Source: Anaerolineales bacterium UBA6055 (GTDB taxonomy: Bacteria > Chloroflexota > Anaerolineae > Aggregatilineales > Phototrophicaceae). From it: a stretch of 64,000 nt of DNA. Under the pieces are notes generated by a model, which worked only from the letters and a program-made list of their open reading frames with translations, searched no databases and was not told the DNA's origin. Each line of letters opens with the position of its first letter. Positions within the stretch are counted from its first letter, which is position 1. Of this stretch, positions 8,507-15,887 are shown piece after piece. The DNA lies in NCBI GenBank assembly GCA_002428985.1, contig DIYL01000055.1, positions 162,327-226,326 on the forward strand, written 5' to 3'. Position numbers and translations under genes: made by a program.

Positions 8507-9370
8507 ATGCCTGAACTCATTCAACCCGTACAATCGGGGCAACAACTTATCAATGACATCCGCGAAACAACTGTTGCTGATGATTCCGTCGCGATTTGGT
8601 GGCTGGGTCAAAGTGGTTACGCAATCAAGTCCGCATCTCATCTATTTTATGTCGATTTATATCTATCCGAACACCTCACCAAAAAATATGCTGAAACCGC
8701 CAAACCTCATATCCGTATGACCGAAGCAGCAATTCGTGGCACAGATTTAGAGAATGTCAAACTCCTATTTTCCAGCCATAAGCACTCTGACCATCTCGAC
8801 CCAGGTTCAATGCCAGACATTTTTTCAAATAATCCTGAAGCACAACTTGTGCTACCGGGTGCACTCAAAGAATATGCGATAACCACACTTGCATTAGATG
8901 GGGATCGGCTCATTCCAACCAATGGCGATGAAACCATCACCGTCAATGGTATGGATGTGACAATTATCCCATCTGCACACCCTGACCTCACCAAAGACGA
9001 GGCGCATGGGCATTTATTTATCGGATTTATTTTCGATGTAGACGGTGTGAAAATTTACCATTCCGGCGATACCCTAGTCTATGATGGCTTAGCTGACCGC
9101 CTTAAACCACATAATATCGACATCGCGTTTTTGCCGATTAATGGCACCGATGCACGTCGTGGTGAACTACATGTCCCGCCCAATATGAATATCGAGGAAG
9201 CATTGCAACTCGCGCAAGACATCGGCAATCCACTGATTATTCCACATCATTATGATATGTTCACTTTTAACACCGTCGATGTGAAACTGTTTATTGAGCA
9301 AGCTGACAGCTCTGGACAAGCATATAAAGTAATGCAATGTGGCGAAAAGTTTGAGTGGTCAAAGGCTTGA
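8507..9370 (+). CDS. UlaG-like metallo-beta-lactamase fold hydrolase
   Basis: The 287-residue protein has the metal-binding set of the MBL fold: SSHKHSDH (His91, His93, Asp95, His96), SAHPD, HSGDT and PHHYD near the C-terminus. The WWLGQSGYAI start is typical of UlaG-like proteins, which include L-ascorbate-6-phosphate lactonase. A lactonase acting before the sugar-acid dehydratase upstream would make biochemical sense, but that link is inference. It is separated from the hydrolase gene by 86 bases and may have its own promoter. No signal peptide, so cytosolic. Confidence 0.85.
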   Translation: MPELIQPVQSGQQLINDIRETTVADDSVAIWWLGQSGYAIKSASHLFYVDLYLSEHLTKKYAETAKPHIRMTEAAIRGTDLENVKLLFSSHKHSDHLDPGSMPDIFSNNPEAQLVLPGALKEYAITTLALDGDRLIPTNGDETITVNGMDVTIIPSAHPDLTKDEAHGHLFIGFIFDVDGVKIYHSGDTLVYDGLADRLKPHNIDIAFLPINGTDARRGELHVPPNMNIEEALQLAQDIGNPLIIPHHYDMFTFNTVDVKLFIEQADSSGQAYKVMQCGEKFEWSKA

Positions 9371-9557
9371 TGAATTGAGACTTACACCAGATCAAATTCT
9401 CCTTGCAAACTTAAGTGGTAATAGTTATCTCTGGCGCAGGGCAAGAATGAGCAAAGAGTCAGCACACAAACATCTAGTCGAAAAATACAATGTAGATTTT
9501 GGGTACGATGTAAGAGCTTGGAAAAAACATATCAAAAGCGTCAATAAGAAGCGTTGA
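9339..9557 (+). CDS. Possible small basic protein (72 aa)
   Basis: A GTG-initiated frame overlaps the 3' end of the MBL gene by 32 bases in another frame and continues 187 bases beyond it. The product is basic at the C-terminus (KKHIKSVNKKR) and has no recognisable family. A shorter start at the internal Met (9447) is possible. It fills a space that would otherwise be empty, but no clear ribosome site was found, so it may be a chance frame or a gene remnant. Confidence 0.35.
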   Translation: MAKSLSGQRLDELRLTPDQILLANLSGNSYLWRRARMSKESAHKHLVEKYNVDFGYDVRAWKKHIKSVNKKR

Positions 9558-9578
9558 ATATTTGACCAACTCTAGATT

Positions 9579-9845
9579 CTAACTGCTCAATGTGTATCGC
9601 ACTGGTTTCTTAAACATGGCTGAGACGACAACCATACCGTCTCCACCAACCTTCAGCGTAATCGCTTCGCCAGCTTTAAGTGTATAATCTTGACCGTTGT
9701 TGGATACCCAAGCAGCACCAGATATAACTTGCAAAACTTGATTTCTCGCAGTGAGAATATGATTTTCCCGAATTTGAAGCGTATAGTATGGTGTATAGTT
9801 GTCCACAGGATAGACTTTAATGCGTTGGGTTGCTTGTTGTGCCAT
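9579..9845 (-). CDS. DUF2917-like small cupin-type protein
   Basis: The 88-residue product has a pattern of short beta strands: I-x-SGAAWVS, a G-x-D-Y-x-L-x-AGE turn and V-x-V-x-A-x-F. It resembles the small DUF2917 family of cupin-like domains, whose function is not established. AGAGAGG lies about 8 bases before the ATG. It faces the preceding gene and is divergent from the LuxR-hydrolase gene. No metal-binding histidines typical of enzymatic cupins are present. Confidence 0.6.
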   Translation of the reverse strand: MAQQATQRIKVYPVDNYTPYYTLQIRENHILTARNQVLQVISGAAWVSNNGQDYTLKAGEAITLKVGGDGMVVVSAMFKKPVRYTLSS

Positions 9846-9927
9846 AATAAAACCTCTCTAATTGGATGACATCTACAGACTAAATTGAGAACCGCATATC
9901 ATCACCCCCCGAACGGGTGGACTTGAC

Positions 9928-9945
9928 GGGTGGCAATTGCCACCC
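9928..9945. repeat. Perfect 18-bp palindrome in a C/G-rich intergenic hairpin
   Basis: GGGTGGCAATTGCCACCC is a perfect palindrome located between the divergent DUF2917-like and LuxR-hydrolase genes. It is flanked by further GGGTGG and CCACCC motifs, so longer foldbacks are possible. It may be an operator or one member of the hairpin family described in the findings. Confidence 0.55.
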
Positions 9946-9999
9946 CACCCTAGTTTCTGATACGATAGTCGCAAGGTTCACAATGGGGCAAATGATTGC

Positions 10000-11058
10000 A
10001 TGATACTGGACAATAATCTAAAAGAGAGAGAACGAGACATCCTCAAGTTGATGGCACAGGGTTTAACCAATAGCCAAATTGCCAAGCAACTCTACCTCGC
10101 CCGAGAAACCGTTCGTTGGTACAACAAACAAATCTATACCAAGCTCGGTGTTCATAACCGTACTCACGCCGTCATGCGGGCACAGGATCTTGGATTTCTA
10201 GAAAATATGGGGGCGATTGACGATATTCCCGTTCCGCCTGTTCAATATGTCAAAAGTAATGATGCATATATTGCATATCAGGTATTTGGTGATGGCCCAA
10301 TTGATGTGTTTTATGTAGAAGGTATCTTCAGTCACCTTGAGTGTGCATGGGAACAACCACGGTGTGTTTGGGCATTTCGAAGATTAGGCATTAAAGCGCG
10401 TGTCATACTAATGGATAAACGTGGCTCAGGATTATCTGACCGAACGCCATCCGCTTATTCTATGGAACAAATTATTGAAGACATACGAGTTGTCTTATCA
10501 GAAGTTGGTTCAAAACGAACTGTACTTGTTGCCAGTTGTGAAGGCACACCCATTGCTAGCTTGATGGCAGCAAAGCACCCTGATACTGTATCAGGTTTGA
10601 TTTTATTAAATGGTCTTGTCAAAGGCACACGTAGTCCAGATTTCCCTTGGGCATTACCTTTTGACTTGTATGACCAGATTTTTGATACTGTGCGCCAAGA
10701 ATGGGGAGGGCCATATGGCGTCGAATACTTTGTGCCCGATGCAGACTCTGAATTTAGGCAATGGTGGGCAAAATTTCTACGTCAATCGGTTAGCCCAGGT
10801 GAAGCTCTCAGCGGTGTACAGCATATGCGAGAGATCGATGTGACACCAATTCTACCGCAAATTGATGTGCCTACATTAGTGATGCATAGCCGATATAATC
10901 GAGTTGTGCGGGTTGAATCTGGTCGTTACACGGCAGATCACATCCCAAATGCTCGCTATGTTGAAATTCCTACTAAGTCCCATTTATGGTGGTGGGACGC
11001 TGACCCGTTTCTCAACGAGGTCGAAGCATTTCTAGAAACAATTTATGATGCGATGTGA
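10000..11058 (+). CDS. LuxR-type HTH fused to a degenerate alpha/beta hydrolase domain
   Basis: Residues 1-65 form a LuxR/GerE helix-turn-helix (LTNSQIAKQLYLARETVRWYN). Residues 85-350 are an alpha/beta hydrolase of the type often linked to adenylate cyclases (YIAYQVFG, DKRGSGLSDR). Family members carry S-E-G-G-P at the nucleophile elbow; here it is Cys180-E-G-T-P. The usual catalytic Asp is Asn300, while His328 remains. A DNA-binding regulator whose hydrolase domain senses a ligand is the likeliest reading, with Cys-based catalysis a second option. It is divergent from a small DUF2917-like gene, with a palindrome between them. The fused order (HTH first) is unusual, since LuxR domains are mostly C-terminal. 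Confidence 0.85.
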   Translation: MILDNNLKERERDILKLMAQGLTNSQIAKQLYLARETVRWYNKQIYTKLGVHNRTHAVMRAQDLGFLENMGAIDDIPVPPVQYVKSNDAYIAYQVFGDGPIDVFYVEGIFSHLECAWEQPRCVWAFRRLGIKARVILMDKRGSGLSDRTPSAYSMEQIIEDIRVVLSEVGSKRTVLVASCEGTPIASLMAAKHPDTVSGLILLNGLVKGTRSPDFPWALPFDLYDQIFDTVRQEWGGPYGVEYFVPDADSEFRQWWAKFLRQSVSPGEALSGVQHMREIDVTPILPQIDVPTLVMHSRYNRVVRVESGRYTADHIPNARYVEIPTKSHLWWWDADPFLNEVEAFLETIYDAM

Positions 11059-11202
11059 CGCAACATATAAGGTCAACGTATATTTGTCATTTATGAGTAG
11101 AAGATGAGTGACATACCCAAACTATGTCGCTAATTTCTTCATACTGTGTGTCATCGGTCTACACTGTAATCAATAAACGACACAAGTAGAGAGCGACAAG
11201 AC

Positions 11203-12408
11203 ATGCCAACTTTAGCTAATTACACACAATTCGATGGACGCTATTGGGATACCGCAGCAATTCGAAATGCACTCGATTATCAGGGTGTGAAAGCCCCGCA
11301 TACAGGCGAACCCTATACCGAAGCTATGTTGCTCGGCATCAGTGGGGGTATCGCATTCGGTTACTTCACATTCCATTATGACGGCTATGATCCGCAAGTA
11401 AATCTGCTGACACGCAACACTTTCGACCCGATGGACACAATTTTTACACGTATGGGAATTGCACGCGAAGTCTTGCAGACCACAAGTGCGGATAAATACC
11501 GTAAGAATCTAATCACAGCACTTGAAGATGGTTATGCTCCGATTGCGTCACCCGATATGTGGTCACTACCCTATAATGCTATGCCGATGGATGAGGGTAT
11601 GTGGGGTGGGTTGCCCCTCGTGATCTTTGGATATGAAACAGAGAAGGGCGAAGCCTATATTTCTGACCGCAGTTTCAAGCCACTGACTGTTAGTACCGAT
11701 GATCTCGATAAGGCGATGGGGCGTGTCAAAAAAGATAAACACAGTTTGATGTTGTTGGAACATCCCGATAATTCACGGTTACAAACAGCAGTACGCCAAG
11801 GTATTCAAGACTGTATTCAACTCATGACCGAAAAACCACCGCGTGGTTCAGCTAAGAGTTTCGGGTTAAAAGGGTTACAACAATGGGCCGACATGCTCAA
11901 AAAAGATGTCAAAGGCAGTTGGTCACGTGAATATCCAACAGGGCGACCATTGCTATCGGTTTTAATCAGTTCCTATACCTTCTTGAGTCCGGCGTTTGGC
12001 AAGACAATGAAAGCCGAACGCGATGTGTATGCTGACTTTTTAGATGAAGCAGCAACTGTGTTAAGCTTACCTGAACTCGAAAATGTAGCCATTCGCTATC
12101 GTATGGCAGGTGATAAGTGGGATGCGTTGCTCTGTGCATTGCTACCCGACGATGTGCCTTTGCTGAAAAAAGCACGTGAATACATCGACATGAAGGCCGA
12201 ATACTTCATTGAAAAAGGAAATGATGGAGTTGAGATGATGTGGGAATGCGATAATAAGCTCAATGCGCTAAAAACATCTGCAGAAACGGACTTTCCGATG
12301 ACGGATACAGAAATTAGCAACTTACGTGAAGAACTCTATCAACATGTCATATCTGTGCGTGAAGCAGAAGAAGATGCAGTTATGGCACTCAAACAGGTGA
12401 TGGCATAA
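11203..12408 (+). CDS. BtrH N-terminal / DUF4872 domain protein
   Basis: The 401-residue cytosolic protein begins with FDGRYWDTAAIRNAL and then YTEAMLLGISGGIAFGYFTF, the hallmark of the BtrH N-terminal (papain-like, butirosin biosynthesis) family. The C-terminal half (about 200-400) is helical as in DUF4872. BtrH transfers an acyl chain from a carrier protein to an aminoglycoside; most stand-alone homologues have no known substrate. No biosynthetic cluster surrounds this gene, so an antibiotic role is not supported here. GAGAG lies about 12 bases before the ATG. A strong terminator follows. Confidence 0.8.
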   Translation: MPTLANYTQFDGRYWDTAAIRNALDYQGVKAPHTGEPYTEAMLLGISGGIAFGYFTFHYDGYDPQVNLLTRNTFDPMDTIFTRMGIAREVLQTTSADKYRKNLITALEDGYAPIASPDMWSLPYNAMPMDEGMWGGLPLVIFGYETEKGEAYISDRSFKPLTVSTDDLDKAMGRVKKDKHSLMLLEHPDNSRLQTAVRQGIQDCIQLMTEKPPRGSAKSFGLKGLQQWADMLKKDVKGSWSREYPTGRPLLSVLISSYTFLSPAFGKTMKAERDVYADFLDEAATVLSLPELENVAIRYRMAGDKWDALLCALLPDDVPLLKKAREYIDMKAEYFIEKGNDGVEMMWECDNKLNALKTSAETDFPMTDTEISNLREELYQHVISVREAEEDAVMALKQVMA

Positions 12409-12418
12409 ACAAAGCTAT

Positions 12419-12460
12419 CGATTCGGGGAGAATTCATAAATTTTCCCCATCGTATTTTCT
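12419..12460 (+). terminator. Terminator hairpin between convergent genes
   Basis: GGGGAGAATT pairs with AATTTTCCCC around a CATA loop (one G-T pair). The outer CGAT/ATCG bases extend the stem across a 2-base bulge. TATTTTCTTT follows, so it ends the BtrH-like transcript. Confidence 0.75.
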
Positions 12461-12826
12461 TTATACACTAGCAGTCATATATTTTTGAAGCAATTCAGTA
12501 ATGTTGCCGACATTAAACGGCTTAGCAACGTACTCATCCCCGCCTGCATCCATACATTTTTGACGTTCGCCTTGCAACGCATACGCGGTTATAGCAATAA
12601 TCGGCATTGTATCGCCTGATTTGCGTACAGTGCGGATGAAATCGAGTCCTGTAAGTTGTCCGGCAAGCTGTATATCGACGATGGCAAGGTTCGGTTGGAT
12701 GGTTGAGAGAGCTTTGAGAGCTTGTTCGGCGCGACTAAAATGGCTGATTTCACAGTCAGAAATACGAAGAATCCGCTTTAATAAATAGAGTGTTGCGGTA
12801 TTATCTTCAACAATTAGTACACGCAT
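12461..12826 (-). CDS. Single-domain CheY-like response regulator
   Basis: The 121-residue product is a bare receiver domain. The acidic pair E7-D8, phosphoacceptor Asp51 (AIVDIQL), the conserved Thr (AITAYA) and the Lys of AKPF are all present. With no output domain, it must act by protein contact or in a phosphorelay. No kinase is adjacent; an orphan histidine kinase lies 8 kb away at 20864-22171, but pairing cannot be claimed. The gene lies convergent to the BtrH-like gene and divergent from the MFS gene. Confidence 0.9.
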   Translation of the reverse strand: MRVLIVEDNTATLYLLKRILRISDCEISHFSRAEQALKALSTIQPNLAIVDIQLAGQLTGLDFIRTVRKSGDTMPIIAITAYALQGERQKCMDAGGDEYVAKPFNVGNITELLQKYMTASV

Positions 12827-12921
12827 ATATTTATTTCCAAAGTATATTATTATTAGTATTAATATTCTTATCTTACCCTAAATTTTGCGAGACTTCAATT
12901 TGAATCCTGTTGCACAACTGC

Positions 12922-12950
12922 TTGACATTTCTGCTTATATGTTTTATATT
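12922..12950 (+). promoter_or_regulatory. Consensus sigma-70-type promoter for the MFS gene
   Basis: TTGACA at 12922-12927 and TATATT at 12945-12950 are separated by exactly 17 bases. The transcript would start near 12957, about 34 bases before the ATG, with AGGGGGAG as ribosome site. Confidence 0.75.
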
Positions 12951-12970
12951 CTCAAGAATGTGAGAATATA
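12945..12970. promoter_or_regulatory. Perfect 10+10 palindromic operator overlapping the MFS promoter
   Basis: TATATTCTCA, six bases (AGAATG), then TGAGAATATA form a perfect inverted repeat. It covers the -10 box and the start point, the usual place for a repressor. No regulator gene is adjacent, so the repressor probably acts in trans. Confidence 0.7.
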
Positions 12971-12990
12971 AAATAACCTTAGGGGGAGAT

Positions 12991-14367
12991 ATGCCACAAG
13001 CAAGTGGTTTCAGCGGATTTACAGTCATGTGGTTAGGGCAGACCGTTTCGCTAATTGGCACTGCGATGTCACGTTTCGCGTTGACAATCTGGGCATACGA
13101 AGTAACGGGATCAGCAACAGCATTGGCATTAGTTGCACTATTTTCATTTGGACCAACAATTATTTTTAGCCCAATTGCAGGGGCATTAGTCGACAGATGG
13201 AATCGCAAAGCGATTATGATTATGTCAGATCTAGCGGCGGGGATATCAACCATTGCAATTTTCATACTATTTACAAACGGACAGTTAGAAATTTGGCATT
13301 TATACGTAGCGGGTGCATTTGCCAGTACATTTGAAGCCTTTCAATTTCCAGCATTTTCGGCATCCATCACGATGATGATTGATAAAAAACACTATGGTCG
13401 TGCAAGTGGCATGCGTTCAGTATCTGAATCTGGTTCGACCATCCTAGCGCCAGTGATCGCAACGATTGTGCTCGTCGCATTCGGCATCGGTGGTGTGCTT
13501 ATGTTAGATGTTGCCTCATTTTTGATCGCAATGGGGACACTAGTCTTCGTCAATATCCCTGAGCCTGAAAAATCGAACTTAGGTGAAAAAGCACAAGGGT
13601 CAATTATATCCGAGTCATTATTTGGTTTTCGCTATATCTGGGCGCGTCCATCTTTGTTAGGTATTCAGGGTATTTTCTTTTTGACCAACTTGTTTGGCTT
13701 TATTTCGTTTACATTGCTACCAATTATGATTTTAGCACGTACGGGAAATGACGAAGTCGCCTTAGCAACAGTGCAATCAATGATTGGGGTTGGCGGGTTA
13801 GTCGGGGGCATCCTCATGAGTGTAACCGGAGGACCTAAACCACGCGTACATGGTGTGTTTATGGGAATGGTATTAAGTGCACTTCTTGGGCAAGTGATAT
13901 TAGGATTAGGGCAAAATATCATCGTATGGAGCATAGGCGCATTTATGTTTATGTTCTTCATTCCAATTATCAATGGATCGAACCAAGCGATCTGGCAGTC
14001 TAAAGTCCAACCCGATTTGCAAGGACGCGTATTTGCTGTACGTCGATTGATAGCTCAAATCACCGCACCAATTGGCATTTTGTTAGTTGGCCCGCTTGCT
14101 GATGGTCTATTCGAACCAGCGATGATGGCAGATGGGGTACTTGCCCCGATATTTGGTAATCTGGTCGGAGTTGGAACAGGAGCAGGCATGGGGCTGATAT
14201 TTCTAATTACAGGAGTTTTTGGTGCATTAGGTGGGTTAACTGGTTATATTTTCCCGTTCATCCGTAATATTGAAGATATTTTGCCAGACTATGAAGCAAA
14301 TCCCAAATCAGAATCTGTCAAAGACTATCAAATACCTATCGAAACCGAGCCAATTGTCACCACATAA
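12991..14367 (+). CDS. MFS transporter, drug:H+ antiporter-3 (macrolide-efflux) type
   Basis: The 458-residue membrane protein has about twelve hydrophobic segments. It opens with the FTVMWLGQTVSLIGTAMSRFALTIWAYE signature region of MefA-like exporters. The loop after the second segment (GALVDRWNRK) matches the MFS motif A. Such proteins extrude drugs or small molecules with proton antiport. Transcription appears tightly controlled: a consensus promoter carries a perfect palindrome over its -10 box, as expected for an inducible exporter. Substrate unknown. The C-terminal tail is polar and cytosolic. Confidence 0.88.
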   Translation: MPQASGFSGFTVMWLGQTVSLIGTAMSRFALTIWAYEVTGSATALALVALFSFGPTIIFSPIAGALVDRWNRKAIMIMSDLAAGISTIAIFILFTNGQLEIWHLYVAGAFASTFEAFQFPAFSASITMMIDKKHYGRASGMRSVSESGSTILAPVIATIVLVAFGIGGVLMLDVASFLIAMGTLVFVNIPEPEKSNLGEKAQGSIISESLFGFRYIWARPSLLGIQGIFFLTNLFGFISFTLLPIMILARTGNDEVALATVQSMIGVGGLVGGILMSVTGGPKPRVHGVFMGMVLSALLGQVILGLGQNIIVWSIGAFMFMFFIPIINGSNQAIWQSKVQPDLQGRVFAVRRLIAQITAPIGILLVGPLADGLFEPAMMADGVLAPIFGNLVGVGTGAGMGLIFLITGVFGALGGLTGYIFPFIRNIEDILPDYEANPKSESVKDYQIPIETEPIVTT

Positions 14368-14395
14368 ACAGATATTTATATTCGGTTTATGCACA

Positions 14396-14418
14396 CAACA
14401 TATAATTCAAGTATGTTG
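14396..14418. promoter_or_regulatory. Inverted repeat CAACATA-N9-TATGTTG before the disulfide oxidoreductase gene
   Basis: Two perfect 7-base arms flank nine bases, and a TATAAT sequence (14401-14406) lies inside the element. It ends 23 bases before the ATG. The arms match the half-site of the palindrome at 5725-5738 but are spaced further apart. Confidence 0.45.
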
Positions 14419-14441
14419 AAAACGAATCAGAAGGACACAAG

Positions 14442-15887
14442 ATGTTTGATGTAGTTGTGTTAGGTGGTGGTCCGGCAGGTGTGACAGCAGCATTGCGGGC
14501 GCGTGAACTTGGAGCGACAGTTGCGCTGATTGAAAAAGCGCGTATGGGTGGAACATGTACGAATGATGGGTGTGTTCCTACACGGGTACTAGCCAAAGCA
14601 GCCCGCTTGATACGTGATGCCGATCAATTTGACCTATATGGTCTTTCTGCACCAAAGCCACAAGTAGACTTTAAAGCAATACTCGCACGCACACAACAAG
14701 TGGTATACACGATGCAAGAGAAGAAGCAATTGCTTGACCACTTACGCGATGTCAACATTACTGTCTACAGCGAGGCGGGTAACACAGCATTTATTGATCC
14801 GCATACTGTGCAAATGGAAAATGGTGACACAGTGCAGGGCGATAAATTCATCATTTGTGTGGGTGGATATGCGCGTAAACTTAACTTTCCCGGTGCTGAG
14901 TATGCGCTGACCCATAGCGATGTATGGCGACTGAATAAATTACCAGAATCTGTTGTTATTGTCGGGGGTGGCGCGACAGGATGCCAACTTGCATCGGTCT
15001 TAGATGCTTTTGGTAGCCGAGTGACGCTTATGGATATTGCGCCGCGCATCTTGTTGTCCGAAGATGCTGATATCGCAGCCTTGATGGAACAACAATTTAT
15101 AGCCAGTGACATTAATATGAAAACAGGCATCAATGGTTTAGAGCGAATTGAAAAGACCGCGAATGGTTTACAACTCATCTATACAACTGATACAGGGGAG
15201 CATGCTCTAGATACAGAAGCTGTGATTCTATCAGTAGGTTGGCCCGGCAATGTCGATCATCTTGGATTAGAACATACCGGGGTTGAAACTGACCGTGGAT
15301 ATATCAATGTCGACAGCGCATTACAGTCATCTGTCCCACATATTTACGCAGCAGGTGACATCACCGGTAAGATGATGCTGGTACAAAGCGCGGGTAGTCA
15401 AGCACGGATTGCAGCGGAGAATGCCGTATTAGGTAAATCAGAATCAGTGCGTCACAAATTAGTACCGCATGGTGGATTCACGGATCCTGAATATGGCGGT
15501 GTTGGACTAACAGAAGCCCAAGCAAGAGAAACAATGGATGTTGTCGTGGCTAAAGTGCCATATATGGATCTTGATCGTGCAGTGATCGATGCGCGAACGG
15601 TTGGTTTTTGTAAGCTAATTGTCAATCGGGCTGATGGAAAAGTGGTTGGGGCACACGTCGTCGGTGAGCAAGCGGTTGAAGTTGTGCAAATTGTCTCAGC
15701 AGGTATGGCAGGTGAGTTAGCTGTAGATAAGTTCGCTGACCTAGAGCTAGCATACCCGACATTTGCAGCAATCGTTGGGTTAGCAGCGCGTCAAATTGTG
15801 CGGGAACTTGATCTGGTAGCAGTTGCCCCAGCATGGCGCGCCCTCGTCCGAACACGCGCCAGCGAATGGGAACGACTCGACGATTAA
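14442..15887 (+). CDS. Pyridine nucleotide-disulfide oxidoreductase (mercuric reductase / Lpd superfamily)
   Basis: The 481-residue flavoprotein has an N-terminal FAD fold (VVLGGGPAG), the redox pair Cys39 and Cys44 (GGTCTNDGCVPT), an NAD(P) fold (VIVGGGATG, about 170) and the second FAD motif (YAAGDITG). In dihydrolipoamide dehydrogenase a His-Glu pair near the C-terminus (H-P-T-x-x-E) supports catalysis; here the segment reads A-Y-P-T-F-A-A, so both are absent. It is therefore unlikely to be a standard Lpd or glutathione reductase. No mer genes or 2-oxoacid dehydrogenase genes are nearby. The stop codon overlaps the convergent surface-protein stop by 4 bases. Confidence 0.85.
   Translation: MFDVVVLGGGPAGVTAALRARELGATVALIEKARMGGTCTNDGCVPTRVLAKAARLIRDADQFDLYGLSAPKPQVDFKAILARTQQVVYTMQEKKQLLDHLRDVNITVYSEAGNTAFIDPHTVQMENGDTVQGDKFIICVGGYARKLNFPGAEYALTHSDVWRLNKLPESVVIVGGGATGCQLASVLDAFGSRVTLMDIAPRILLSEDADIAALMEQQFIASDINMKTGINGLERIEKTANGLQLIYTTDTGEHALDTEAVILSVGWPGNVDHLGLEHTGVETDRGYINVDSALQSSVPHIYAAGDITGKMMLVQSAGSQARIAAENAVLGKSESVRHKLVPHGGFTDPEYGGVGLTEAQARETMDVVVAKVPYMDLDRAVIDARTVGFCKLIVNRADGKVVGAHVVGEQAVEVVQIVSAGMAGELAVDKFADLELAYPTFAAIVGLAARQIVRELDLVAVAPAWRALVRTRASEWERLDD

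Noticed and set aside
11203..12408. An aminoglycoside biosynthesis cluster around the BtrH-like gene
   Set aside because: No carrier protein, aminotransferase or glycosyl-cyclitol gene is adjacent; stand-alone BtrH-like genes are common.
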